From NCBI RefSeq assembly GCF_014639275.1, contig NZ_BMFW01000003.1:342539-406538 (forward strand): a DNA stretch of 64,000 nt, given 5' to 3'. Below are positions 31,683-41,500 of the stretch, piece by piece. The notes beneath the pieces were generated by a model. It did no database searches and was not told the DNA's origin. It was given only the letters and a program-made list of their open reading frames with translations. The first letter of the stretch is position 1, and each line of letters begins with the position of its first letter. Source of the DNA: Arthrobacter liuii (lineage in GTDB: Bacteria > Actinomycetota > Actinomycetes > Actinomycetales > Micrococcaceae). The translations under genes were made by a program, and so were the position numbers.

Positions 31683-31694
31683 TCAATTAATTGA
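31683..31694. promoter_or_regulatory. AT-rich 12-bp palindrome upstream of the M3 peptidase
   Basis: TCAATTAATTGA is a perfect dyad in the 165-bp divergent region and stands out for its AT content. It resembles operators of MarR-type regulators; no such regulator is encoded beside it. Confidence 0.3.
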
Positions 31695-31725
31695 GAAGCG
31701 TGCCCGGCTGTGAAAGGTTTACCCA

Positions 31726-33830
31726 ATGACCAACCCCCTCCTTGCCCCCAGTCCCCTGCCCCACGGCCTTCCACCTTTCGAGGGCGTCACAACGGAGCAA
31801 TACCGTGAAGCCATAGACAAAGGCCTGTCCTCGCACCTGGTCGAAATCCAGGCCATCACGGGCAACGCTGAGCCGGCAACGTTCGAAAACACGGCCCTCA
31901 CCATGGAACGCTCCGGGCAACTGCTGAACCGGGCGGCCGCGGCATTTTTCACCCTGGTGTCCGCGGACGCGTCCACTGGGATCAGGGAACTCGAAACGGA
32001 GTTGTCGCCGCGCCTCTCCGCCCACCAGGACGAGGTCTACCTCAACAGGGATCTGTACGAGCGCTTTGCCGCCATTGACACGGCCGGCTTTGATCCGGAG
32101 TCAGCCCGCCTGGTGGAGGAATACCTCAAGGAGTTCGGCCAGTCCGGCATCCAGCTCGACGCGCCGGGCCAGGAGCGGCTGCGTGGCATCAACGCGGGTC
32201 TGGCCAGGTTGGGCACGGAGTTCGGCCAGCGGGTCAAGGAAGGGATGAAGTCCGCGGCGCTGGTGCTGGAAGACGCCGGCGACCTGGCGGGCCTGCCGGC
32301 GGACGACGTCGCCACTGCTGCGGAGGCAGCGTGCGCCGCCGGACACGACGGCAAATACCTGCTCACCCTGATCCAGCCCGGCAACCAGCCTGCCCTGGCC
32401 GCGCTCGAGAACCGGGACGTCCGCCGTCGTCTGTTCGAAGCGTCCGTCGCCAGGGGCAGTGACGGCGGCAGCCTCGATGTGCTGGACTTGGCCCGGGAGA
32501 TGGCCGGGCTTCGGGCGGAGAAGGCCCGGCTGCTGGGTTTCACCAACTACGCCGAACTTGTGGCCGACCGCCAGACAGCGCCGGACTTCGAGACAGTGCA
32601 GACCATGCTCAGCCGGATGGCACCGGCTGCCCTCCGCAACGCCGACACCGAGGCAGCAGCACTGGCCGAGGCTGCCGGGCACCCGCTGGAAGCATGGGAC
32701 TGGGCCTACTATTCGGCAAAGGTGCGGCGGGAAAAATACGACGTCGACGAGCAGTGCCCAAGGCGATCCGCGCCGTCGTACTCCGCATCGTGGTGTTCTA
32801 CGTAGGGTCCGTCCTGCTGCTGGCCATGCTGCTTCCGTCCGACCAGGCGCTTCGTCCCTACTTTGAGTTGGACCGGACGATAGCCGACGGTGTGTTCCAC
32901 GCGGCCACTGAGCTGTACGGGATCACCTTCCACGAGCGGAACGACCTCAAGGGCTATCACCCGGACGTGCGTATCTGGGAGGTCCGCAATAAGGACGGAA
33001 CGGGGCTGGGGTTGTTCCTGGGCGACTACTACGCCCGTGAATCCAAGCGCGGCGGAGCATGGATGAACTCGCTGGTGGACCAGTCGGCGTTGCTTGGCAC
33101 CAAGCCCGTGGTGATCAATACGCTCAACATTTCAAAGCCGCCCGCGGGCGAGCCGACGCTGCTCACCCTGGACGAACTGCGCACGCTCTTCCATGAGTTC
33201 GGCCACGCACTGCACGGCCTGTTCTCCAACGTCACCTATCCGCGCTTTTCCGGCACGTCGGTTCCCCGGGATTTTGTGGAGTACCCGTCCCAGGTGAACG
33301 AAATGTGGATCACTTGGCCCGAGGTACTGTCCAACTACGCACGCCATCACGTTACCGGCGAACCGCTTCCGCAGGACGTCGTGGACCGGCTCGAGGAATC
33401 CCGGCTCTGGGGCGAAGGTTTTGCCACCACCGAATACTTGGGTGCTGCCCTGCTCGACCTGGCGTGGCACGTGCTGGAGCCGGGCCGGGTGCCGGACGAT
33501 GCACTGGAATTTGAAGCCAAGGCCCTCGCTGCGGCCGGCATCACCCATCCCCTGATCCCGCCGCGGTACCGGACCGGCTACTTCCAGCACATTTTCGCCG
33601 GGGCCGGCTACGCCGCGGGCTACTACTCCTACATCTGGAGCGAGGTGCTGGACGCCGAGACGGTGGACTGGTTCAAGGAGAACGGCGGTCTGACCCGCGC
33701 CAACGGCGAACGCTTCCGGCAAGAGCTCCTCAGCCGGGGCAACAGCCGCGACCCCCTGGAGTCCTTCCGGATCCTGAGGGGCCGCGACGCCCGGCTCGAA
33801 CCCCTGCTCAAGCGCCGCGGCCTGGAGTAA
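31726..33830 (+). pseudogene. M3-family oligopeptidase gene (Dcp/OpdA-like) broken by a 92-bp insertion
   Basis: Two reading frames together cover one full M3 metallopeptidase, about 670 residues once the insert is removed. The first part (31726-32754) reads normally to REKYDVDEQ. The second part resumes at 32847 with ALRPYFELDRTIADGVF and runs to the stop, with the zinc site HEFGHALHG intact. Between them lie 92 bp that fit neither the protein nor the frame (92 is not a multiple of 3), so the first frame stops at about 32803. The flanks join perfectly once the insert is removed, so the event looks recent. If real, no functional peptidase is made; a chimeric assembly is the main alternative. 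Confidence 0.85.
32755..32846 (+). other. 92-bp inserted fragment resembling part of an amino-acid permease gene
   Basis: In the downstream peptidase frame the insert reads VPKAIRAVVLRIVVF...GSVLLLAMLLPSDQ. This matches the loop and following membrane helix of APC permeases of the GABA/aromatic amino-acid type, where (A/I)PKAI..V..RI.(I/V)FY is a hallmark. The permease at 11990-13243 has the homologous segment (AIPRAILAALAAAF) but a different sequence, so it is not the donor. GCAG at the left edge and CAG at the right edge could be short microhomologies. Confidence 0.7.
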
Positions 33831-33837
33831 CCCCCCA

Positions 33838-33895
33838 TCGATTGCTCCGTAGACGCCGTTTAGAGCCTCGAGAAGGGCAGTTACGGAGCAATCGA
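33838..33895. repeat. 58-bp element with perfect 14-bp inverted arms
   Basis: TCGATTGCTCCGTA at 33838-33851 pairs with its complement at 33882-33895, leaving a 30-nt centre. It lies 8 bp after the M3 gene stop. It has no T-run, so it is not a standard terminator. It could be a REP-like element, a small non-autonomous insertion or an RNA processing stem. Confidence 0.5.
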
Positions 33896-33905
33896 ATTAA
33901 AAAGA

Positions 33906-33949
33906 ACGACGCCGGACCCCCACCGAGAGAGGTGAGGGACCGGCGTCGT
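33906..33949 (-). terminator. Intrinsic terminator of pdxS
   Basis: Outer arms ACGACGCCGG and CCGGCGTCGT pair, with further inner pairs (CCC, CACC/GGTG) and a GAGAGA loop. On the minus strand the stem is followed by TTCTTTTTAATT, a good U-tract. It lies about 165 nt past the pdxS stop. The region 33950-34115 shows no gene or clear site. Confidence 0.8.
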
Positions 33950-34115
33950 CAGTTACAAACAAAAGCAGGCGACCACTGGCGACGGACGGCGTTACCCGGC
34001 AGCGCGCGTAAAAGGGGCCCCGCGCCCCGGCCAGCCGCGAAAGCTGCCAAGGGAGCGCGGGGAATAGCGCGCAGAGGGTGGCGCCGTGCGCCGCCCACCG
34101 GACGCCAAAAACGAA

Positions 34116-35042
34116 TTACCAGCCGCGCTCAGCGAGGCGGTGCGGCTGCGGGATCTCGTCGACGTTGATGCCCACCATGGCTTCGCCCAGCCCGCGGGAG
34201 GCCTTGGCGATGACGTCGGGGTCGTCGAAGAAGGTGGTGGCCTTGACGACGGCGGCGGCGCGCTGTGCGGGGTTGCCGGACTTGAAGATGCCGGAGCCGA
34301 CGAAGACGCCGTCGGCGCCGAGCTGCATCATCATGGCGGCGTCAGCAGGCGTGGCGATACCGCCGGCGGTGAACAGCACCACGGGAAGCTTTCCGGCGGC
34401 GGCGACTTCCTTGACCAGTTCGTAAGGGGCCTGGAGCTCCTTGGCCGCGACGTACAGCTCGTCCTCGGGCAGGGAGGAGAGCTTGGCGATCTCGGAGCGG
34501 ATCTTGCGCATGTGCCCGGTGGCGTTGGAGACGTCGCCGGTGCCGGCCTCACCCTTGGAACGGATCATGGCCGCGCCCTCGTTGATGCGGCGCAGGGCCT
34601 CACCGAGGTTGGTGGCACCGCAGACGAAGGGAACCTTGAAGTTCCACTTGTCGATGTGGTTGACGTAGTCGGCCGGGGTGAGGACCTCGGACTCGTCGAT
34701 ATAGTCGACACCGAGGGACTGCAGGACCTGGGCCTCGACGAAGTGGCCGATGCGGGCCTTGGCCATGACCGGGATGGAGACGGCGTCGATGATCTGGTCG
34801 ATCATGTCGGGATCGGACATCCGGGACACGCCACCCTGGGCGCGGATATCGGCCGGAACACGCTCCAGCGCCATGACCGCCACGGCACCGGCGTCTTCGG
34901 CGATGCGAGCCTGTTCGACGTTGACGACGTCCATGATGACGCCGCCCTTGAGCATCTCGGCCATGCCACGCTTCACGCGGCTGCTGCCCGTGACGCTGTT
35001 CGCGGACGAACCGGCCTCGTTGCTTACATCAGGTGTAGACAC
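34116..35042 (-). CDS. pdxS: Pyridoxal 5'-phosphate synthase subunit PdxS
   Basis: The TIM-barrel synthase that makes PLP from ribose 5-phosphate, glyceraldehyde 3-phosphate and PdxT-derived ammonia; 308 residues. The N-terminal region [45 protein letters not shown] is diagnostic, with the substrate-binding Lys residues in MLKGG and MAKARIGH. The GTG at 35042 has AGGGG 5 nt upstream; longer versions would include promoter sequence. Confidence 0.95.
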   Translation of the reverse strand: MSTPDVSNEAGSSANSVTGSSRVKRGMAEMLKGGVIMDVVNVEQARIAEDAGAVAVMALERVPADIRAQGGVSRMSDPDMIDQIIDAVSIPVMAKARIGHFVEAQVLQSLGVDYIDESEVLTPADYVNHIDKWNFKVPFVCGATNLGEALRRINEGAAMIRSKGEAGTGDVSNATGHMRKIRSEIAKLSSLPEDELYVAAKELQAPYELVKEVAAAGKLPVVLFTAGGIATPADAAMMMQLGADGVFVGSGIFKSGNPAQRAAAVVKATTFFDDPDVIAKASRGLGEAMVGINVDEIPQPHRLAERGW

Positions 35043-35179
35043 AAAAACCCCTATGGGTAGACAGATGATCTTCGCCGGGCATGCGGCGGCGGCTGCCGGA
35101 GGTGCACGCACGGATTGCCGGGTCCCTTGACCGGGCACTTATATACTAGTCCCCCGCCGCCCGGCCGGCTTAATCATGC

Positions 35180-35803
35180 TTAATCAGCTGGGGTGGGTTC
35201 CGCCAGCGCCTGCCGGCGCACGGCGATGACGCGCTGCACCACGGTGGCCAGGCTTGCGGCGGCCAGGAGAACCAGCGTTACCAGGAGCACCACCGGCGGG
35301 AGCCCAAGGCCTGTCAGCCCAGTGACGACCAGGACGGAGACCAGTCGTTCAGCCCGTTCTGCGATGCCGACGTTGGCGGTGAAGCCGAGCGATTCCGCCT
35401 TGGCCCGGGCATACGAGACGACCATGCCGAGGACAAGGCAAAGCAGGGAGGATACGGCGATAGCAGCGTTGTTGCCGCCGGTGAAGAACCACACGGACAC
35501 GCCGGCGAAGAGTGCGCCGTCGGCGACCCTGTCCAGGGTGGAGTCGAGGAAGTTCCCCCAGCGGCTCTTCACCTCCTGCATCCGCGCCATGATGCCGTCC
35601 AGGACATCGGAAAAGATGAACGCGGTGATGAACAGGGTGCCCCAAAAGAGCTGGCCCAGGGGGTAGAAGACCAGGGCTCCCACCGCTACCCCGGCAGTGC
35701 CGAGGATGGTTACCGCATCCGGGGAAACACCGATCTTGAGGAGCCAGCGGGCCAGCGGGGTAAACAGCGCGGTGAAGAAGCCGCGAGCGTGCCTATTCAG
35801 CAT
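35180..35803 (-). CDS. pgsA: Phosphatidylinositol phosphate synthase (CDP-alcohol phosphatidyltransferase)
   Basis: A membrane enzyme that joins CDP-diacylglycerol to an alcohol, in this gene context most likely inositol 1-phosphate. The 207-residue product carries the family motif in SDVLDGIMARMQEVKSRWGNFLDSTLDR (D-x2-D-G-x2-A-R...G-x3-D-x3-D) and about six membrane helices. The ATG at 35803 (MLNRHARGFF) overlaps the HIT gene stop by 11 nt. The thrS-HIT-pgsA order matches mycobacteria, where this gene is pgsA1, but the mannosyltransferase and acyltransferase genes that follow there are absent. Confidence 0.9.
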   Translation of the reverse strand: MLNRHARGFFTALFTPLARWLLKIGVSPDAVTILGTAGVAVGALVFYPLGQLFWGTLFITAFIFSDVLDGIMARMQEVKSRWGNFLDSTLDRVADGALFAGVSVWFFTGGNNAAIAVSSLLCLVLGMVVSYARAKAESLGFTANVGIAERAERLVSVLVVTGLTGLGLPPVVLLVTLVLLAAASLATVVQRVIAVRRQALAEPTPAD

Positions 35804-36380
35804 CCGACTCCCCGGGCCAGGCGTCGGCCACCTGCTGCCGGACCTCGTCAAGAGTCTGGGTGATGGCCTTGGTCTGGGCAATGATGGGGAAGAAGTTACC
35901 GTCCCCGCCCCATCGCGGAACAATGTGCTGGTGCAGGTGGGCGGAAATGCCGGCTCCCCCCACGACCCCCTGGTTCATCCCCAGGTTGAAGCCCCCCGCG
36001 TTGGAAACCTTCCGCAGGACCCGCATGGCGGTCTGGGTCAGGTCGGCGAACTCCGCTGTTTCTTCAAGCGTGAGGTCCGTGTAGTCAGGGATATGCCGGT
36101 AGGGGCAGACCAGCAGGTGGCCCGGGTTATAGGGGAACAGGTTCAACACCACGTAGCAGGTCCTGCCGCGGTAGACGATGAGCGCGTCCTCGTCAGTGCG
36201 GCCGGGACCCAGGCAGAACGGGCAGTCGTTTTCATTCTTGAACTGGTGCTGCCCGCCCTTGATGTAGGCCATGCGGTGGGGAGTCCACAGGCGCTGGAAG
36301 GCGTCCGGGACACCGGCGAGGGCAAATTCGTCGGTAACGTCGGCGTCGCTTGGATATCCTGCGCCTGTGTTCTCCTGCAC
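35793..36380 (-). CDS. HIT-family hydrolase (Ap4A phosphorylase-like)
   Basis: A 195-residue HIT protein. The histidine triad is HLHQHIVPRW, preceded by a zinc-type CPFC and the strand VVLNLFPYNPGHLLVCPYRH. It is of the actinobacterial Ap4A phosphorylase type found between thrS and pgsA; the physiological substrate is unproven. It starts with GTG at 36380, with GGAAG upstream, 18 nt after thrS. Confidence 0.92.
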   Translation of the reverse strand: MQENTGAGYPSDADVTDEFALAGVPDAFQRLWTPHRMAYIKGGQHQFKNENDCPFCLGPGRTDEDALIVYRGRTCYVVLNLFPYNPGHLLVCPYRHIPDYTDLTLEETAEFADLTQTAMRVLRKVSNAGGFNLGMNQGVVGGAGISAHLHQHIVPRWGGDGNFFPIIAQTKAITQTLDEVRQQVADAWPGESDAE

Positions 36381-36398
36381 TGTCCTGCTTCCGTTCGG

Positions 36399-38408
36399 CT
36401 AGCTGGTCCGGTTACGGACGGCTTCGGTGATCCGCTTAATTGCTTCCGACACCGGCACGCCGTTGTCCTGGCTGCCGTCGCGGAAGCGGAAGGACACCGC
36501 GCCCGCCTCCGCGTCGTCGCCGCCCGCGATCAGCACGAAGGGGATCTTGTCCTTGCTTGCGGTGCGGATCTTCTTGGGAAACCGGTCCGAGGAAGTGTCC
36601 ACCTCGGCGCGGATGCCCGCCGCCTTAAGCTGGTCGACGACGTCGAACATGTACTCGTTGAACGCCTCTGCCACGGGGATGCCCACCACCTGCACAGGAG
36701 CCAGCCACGCGGGGAACGCCCCGGCGTAGTGCTCCGTGAGGACGCCCATGAACCGCTCCACCGAGCCGAAGAGCGCACGGTGGATCATCACGGGACGCTG
36801 GCGGCTGCCGTCGGCGGCCTGGAATTCCAGCTCGAAGCGTTCGGGCAGGTTGAAGTCCAGCTGGATGGTGGACATCTGCCAGGTGCGGCCCAGGGCGTCC
36901 TTGGCCTGCACGGAAATCTTGGGACCGTAGAAAGCTGCTCCACCAGGATCCGGCACGAGCTCCAGCCCGGATTCCTGGGCCACCTCGGCGAGGGTCCTGG
37001 TGGCTTCCTCCCAGGCGGCGTCGTCGCCGACATACTTTTCTGGGTCCTTGGTGGAAAGCTCCAGGTAGAAGTCGTTCAGTCCGTAGTCCTTGAGCAGGTC
37101 CAGGACGAAGTTCAGGGTTTTGGTTAGCTCGTCCTTCATCTGTTCGCGGGTGCAGTAGATGTGGGCGTCGTCCTGTGTCATGCCGCGGACGCGGGTGAGG
37201 CCGTGCACCACACCGGACTTCTCGTACCGGTAGACCGAACCGAACTCGAACAGCCGCAGGGGCAGTTCCCGGTAGGACCGGCCGCGGGCGCGGAAGATGA
37301 GGTTGTGCATGGGGCAGTTCATCGGCTTCAGGTAGTAATCCTGGCCGGGCTTGCGCACGGTGCCGTCCTCATTGAGTTCGGCGTCCACGTGCATGGCGGG
37401 GAACATGCCGTCTTTGTACCAGTCCAGGTGCCCGGAGACCTCGTACAGGTGGCCCTTGGTGATGTGCGGGGTGTAGACGAACTCGTAGCCGGCCTCGACA
37501 TGGCGCTGGCGGGAGTAATCCTCCATCTCCTTGCGGATGATGCCGCCCTTGGGGTGGAAGACGGGCAGCCCGGAGCCCAGTTCGTCCGGGAAGGAGAACA
37601 GGTCAAGTTCGGAGCCCAGCTTGCGGTGGTCGCGGCGCTCGGCCTCGGCAATGCGCTCCTGGTAGGCCTTCAGCGCTTCCTTGGTGGGCCAGGCGGTGCC
37701 ATAGATGCGCTGCAGCTGCTGGTTCTTCTGGTTGCCCAGCCAATAGGCCGACGACGAACGCGTCAGTGCGAAGGCGTTGGAGATGAGCTTGGTGTTGGCC
37801 AGGTGCGGGCCACGGCAGAGGTCGCACCAGACAGTGGTGCCTTCCTTGCGCTCCACGTTGTCGTAAATGGTGATGTCACCGGCGCCGACCTCAACGTTCA
37901 CGCCTTCGCCTGCCTCGGCAGCGCCGTCCTTTTTGCCCAGCAGCTCGAGCTTGTACGGCTCGTTTTTCATGGCTTCGCGGGCTTCGTCCTCGTTGACAAC
38001 GCGGCGGACGAATTTCTGGTTCTGGTTGACGATCTTGAGCATCATCTTTTCGAGGGTCTTGAGGTCCTCGGGAGTGAAAGGCTCGGCAACGTCGAAATCG
38101 AAGTAGAAACCGTCGGTGATGTAGGGTCCAATGCCAAGCTTGGCGTCGGGACGCAATTGCTGCACTGCCTGCGCCATCACGTGGGCAGTGGAGTGGCGCA
38201 GGACGTTCAGGCCGTCGGGGGAATCGACGGTGACGCCCTCCACCTCGGCTCCCTCGGGAAGTTCCTGGTCAAGGTCCTTCAGTTCGCCATTGACCCGGGC
38301 TACAACAACGTCACGGCGCTCAAAGAAGAGTTCCGCACCGGTTGTCCCGGTAGTCACCTTGGTCTCTTCGCCATCGACGAGAAGGGTGATCTGCTGGGCA
38401 TCTGACAC
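36399..38408 (-). CDS. thrS: Threonyl-tRNA synthetase
   Basis: Class II synthetase of 669 residues. The domains are an N-terminal TGS, a zinc-type editing domain ([15 protein letters not shown]), a catalytic core with the zinc Cys in [13 protein letters not shown] and motif 2 in [23 protein letters not shown], and a C-terminal anticodon domain ([20 protein letters not shown]). It is first in a thrS-HIT-pgsA run. Confidence 0.97.
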   Translation of the reverse strand: MSDAQQITLLVDGEETKVTTGTTGAELFFERRDVVVARVNGELKDLDQELPEGAEVEGVTVDSPDGLNVLRHSTAHVMAQAVQQLRPDAKLGIGPYITDGFYFDFDVAEPFTPEDLKTLEKMMLKIVNQNQKFVRRVVNEDEAREAMKNEPYKLELLGKKDGAAEAGEGVNVEVGAGDITIYDNVERKEGTTVWCDLCRGPHLANTKLISNAFALTRSSSAYWLGNQKNQQLQRIYGTAWPTKEALKAYQERIAEAERRDHRKLGSELDLFSFPDELGSGLPVFHPKGGIIRKEMEDYSRQRHVEAGYEFVYTPHITKGHLYEVSGHLDWYKDGMFPAMHVDAELNEDGTVRKPGQDYYLKPMNCPMHNLIFRARGRSYRELPLRLFEFGSVYRYEKSGVVHGLTRVRGMTQDDAHIYCTREQMKDELTKTLNFVLDLLKDYGLNDFYLELSTKDPEKYVGDDAAWEEATRTLAEVAQESGLELVPDPGGAAFYGPKISVQAKDALGRTWQMSTIQLDFNLPERFELEFQAADGSRQRPVMIHRALFGSVERFMGVLTEHYAGAFPAWLAPVQVVGIPVAEAFNEYMFDVVDQLKAAGIRAEVDTSSDRFPKKIRTASKDKIPFVLIAGGDDAEAGAVSFRFRDGSQDNGVPVSEAIKRITEAVRNRTS

Positions 38409-38524
38409 GGGTGTCTCCTATTCAAAGTTCAGGCTTCATAGCTTGTGGCATACGGGGACCACAGCCAGCCATCGTCAATGCTATCGGTTCCGGCTGGGGC
38501 CGACCAACGCGGCACACGGCACGC

Positions 38525-41500
38525 TCACCCGTTAAACCCGGTTATGGCCAGCGTCCTGCTGATGCCGTCGAGGGGATGCGGGCCGTCCTCGGCGGCACTC
38601 TGGACGGACGCCGGGAAGGGCAAACTCTCCGCCCGGCTGAGGTCCCACGCCATGCTCGCACTGAGGCTGATGCCCCGGGGACCGGTCCTCCGGGTGGTGC
38701 CGCGGATCAGCAGCAGCCGGGTACCGAACAGGAGCGGTCCGGCGCTTTCCTGGGCCTCGTGGAAGAAGACCGAATCCACGCAGCCGGTGCCGTCGTCGAT
38801 GCTGATGAACACCACTCTCCTGCCGCCGCGCATCGGCGGCGTCTGGGTTGCCACCCGGACTCCCGCCACCAGCACTTCTGTCCCGTTGCGCAGGCTGAGG
38901 AGTTTATCGGCAGTGGTGACGCCCAGTTTTTCCAGCAATGGCCGGTGGCTTTCCATGAGGTGGGTGCTGACGTCGACGGCCATGAGGTCGAGTTCCGCCC
39001 TGACGTTTTCCACCAGCGTGGGGGCGGGAAGTCCGGGTTTGATGTTGCGCAGTTCGATGTCGCCCAGGGGAAGGGACAACTGCCCTTCCAGCACCTCCAC
39101 CCCTTTGCGGGCGCCATTGGCGGTTTGGAGCTGCTGCAGGTGGTGCACCAGGTCCGCCCGGTTGGCAGGGCCTCCGGCTTCACGGTGTAGGGAATCAAAG
39201 GCTCCCAGCTGTGCAAGGCGCCTGATGCTTGGCTTGCTGAGCCGCGAGCGCGTCCTGAGGTCCGCCAATGAGTCGTACGGCTGGCCGGCAACTATCCGCT
39301 TCAGTTCTGCAGCAGACAGTCCGTAAATCCCGTTCAGGCTGAGCCTGATCCCCAGCCTGCCGGCGTCATTGCCGGACCCGATCCTTTCCACCTGGTATTC
39401 GGCTTTGCTCCGGTTGATATCCAGGGGAAGGATGGGAATGCCCAGCCGGCGGGCTTCGGCAACAAGCAGCCGTTTGGGGTACATTCCGGGGTCATGCTCC
39501 CATAAGCCGGCCAGGAAGGCTTCGGGGTGGTGGGTCTTCAGCCATGCTGACTGGTAGGTGGGGACGGCGAAGGCAGCACCGTGGGCTTTGCAAAAGCCGA
39601 AACTGGCGAATGACTTCAATGTCCCCCAAACCTTGTCCACTACCTCGGGGCCGTACCCCTTGGTTTTGGCGTTGCGCCGGAAGTACTCCTCCACCTGTGC
39701 TTCACCGGCCTCGTTGCTCAACGCCCTGCGGAACTCGTCGGCTTTTGCCAGCCCGCAGCCGGTCATGATGTCAAGGGTTTTCAGGATCTGTTCGTGGAAG
39801 ACCGTGACCCCGTGGGTTTCCTGAAGTACCGGCTTGAGGTCCGGGTGCGGGTAGACCTCAGGTGCGAATCCGTGCCGGTGTTCCAGGAAGGGCCGCACCA
39901 TGTCCGATTTCATCGGACCGGGGCGGAACAGGGAAATATCGATGATGAGGTCGTTGAACTCCCGCGGTGCCATCTTCCCGATCAGTTCGCGCTGCCCGGG
40001 TGATTCAATCTGGAAACAGCCAAGGGTATGAGTGCTGCGAATCAGCTCGTAGGTCGCTTCGTCATCGAGCGGGACGGCGTTAAGGTCAATCCGTCCGTCC
40101 CCGGCAATATAGTCAGGCCCCGTGCCATCAGGACCTGGCGGGTGCTTGCCTGCTGCCACCACGTCCTTCTTGGTGGGGTGGATACGGATGATCTCCCGGA
40201 CCGCGAAAGCCATGGCGCTTTGCATGCGCACACCCAGGACATCGAGTTTGAGCATGCCCATGGGGTCCATGTCATGTTTATCAAACTGGCTCATGGGCAG
40301 CCCAAGGCCGCTTGGCTGGACCGGTGTGCGGTCAAGGAGGCTTGCATCGCCCAGGATCACACCGCAAGGGTGCATGGAAATGTGGCGGGGCAGCCGGTCG
40401 AGCCGCTCGGTCAGGTCCACCAGCAGGTCCAGCTGCTGGTTACCGTCCGCGTCCCGCTGCTCCACCCGTCCCGCAAACTCCCGGAGCTCGGGTTTTTCCT
40501 GGAGTGCTTCACGGAATTTCCGCGCCGAGAACCGCCACAACTGCTTGGCAATTTCCCCCACCTCGCCGTCGTCCATGCCAAGCGCCAGTCCGGCGTCGCG
40601 GACTGCGCCCCGGGCGCGGTACCCGTTCTGCATGCTCATCAGGGTGACCCGTTCGGAGCCGAAACGTTCGAAGATCCGTCGGTAGACGTTATGGCGCTCC
40701 GCGCTTTCGACGTCGATGTCGATGTCAGGGAGGGTGGCGCGGTCATTGGAGAGGAACCGTTCGAAGATCAGGTCGTGCTGAAGGGGATTCACGTGGCTGA
40801 CGTCGATCAGGTAATTGACCAGGCTGGAGGCCCCGGACCCCCTGGCCGCCGCCCTGACCCCCATGTCCTGGATCATCCGGGACACCTCTGCCACCGTCAG
40901 GAAGTAGGAGGAGAAGCCCAGGTTTTGGATGATGCCGAGCTCGTGCTCCAGCCTGGCCAGCATCTCCTGCCCTGCCTTGCCGCTGATGCCAGGGAACCGC
41001 CTGCCGATTCCTGCATGGCAGCGCTGGATGAGTTCGGCGTGCGGATCCTGGCTGATGCCAATGACGGACGCCTCAGGAACGACAGGCTGCTTCCACCCCA
41101 TGTCGGTAGTTGGATCAATCCGGCAGAGGTCGGCGAGCGCCTCTGTCTGCGCCATCAACTGCTTGAGGTCTGCGGCACCATAACCGGCAGCTGAAATGAT
41201 TTCCCTGCCCAGCCCCAGCATCTGCTCCGGGGTCTTCAGCCATCCTTGTCCGGTGGGCTGCAGGAGAGGTTCCCCTGCCAGTTCCGGCAGGGACTTCAAG
41301 GTCCTGGCAGAGTCGAGGACGTCAGCGGTTGGCGCTCCGTCTGCAGCGCAGTACCTCACTGCATTGGTAAGGATGGCGGGCACATGGTGTTCCTCGGCGA
41401 GCCGGAGCAGCCGGACAGCATGCGCAGTGCTGAACGGGGTCCCCGGGGCGCTGAGCTGGGAGACGATTTCCGCCACCACCGTTCCCGCGGGCATGGCATC

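Noticed and set aside
32694..33830. A stand-alone membrane peptidase gene starting at 32694
   Set aside because: Its first 50 codons are peptidase DNA in the wrong frame plus the 92-bp insert; the hydrophobic stretch comes from the insert, not from a real N-terminus.
35168..35187. Tandem 10-bp repeat GCTTAATCA(T/G) at the pgsA stop
   Set aside because: A small local duplication that adds a second TAA-like end; no evidence of function.
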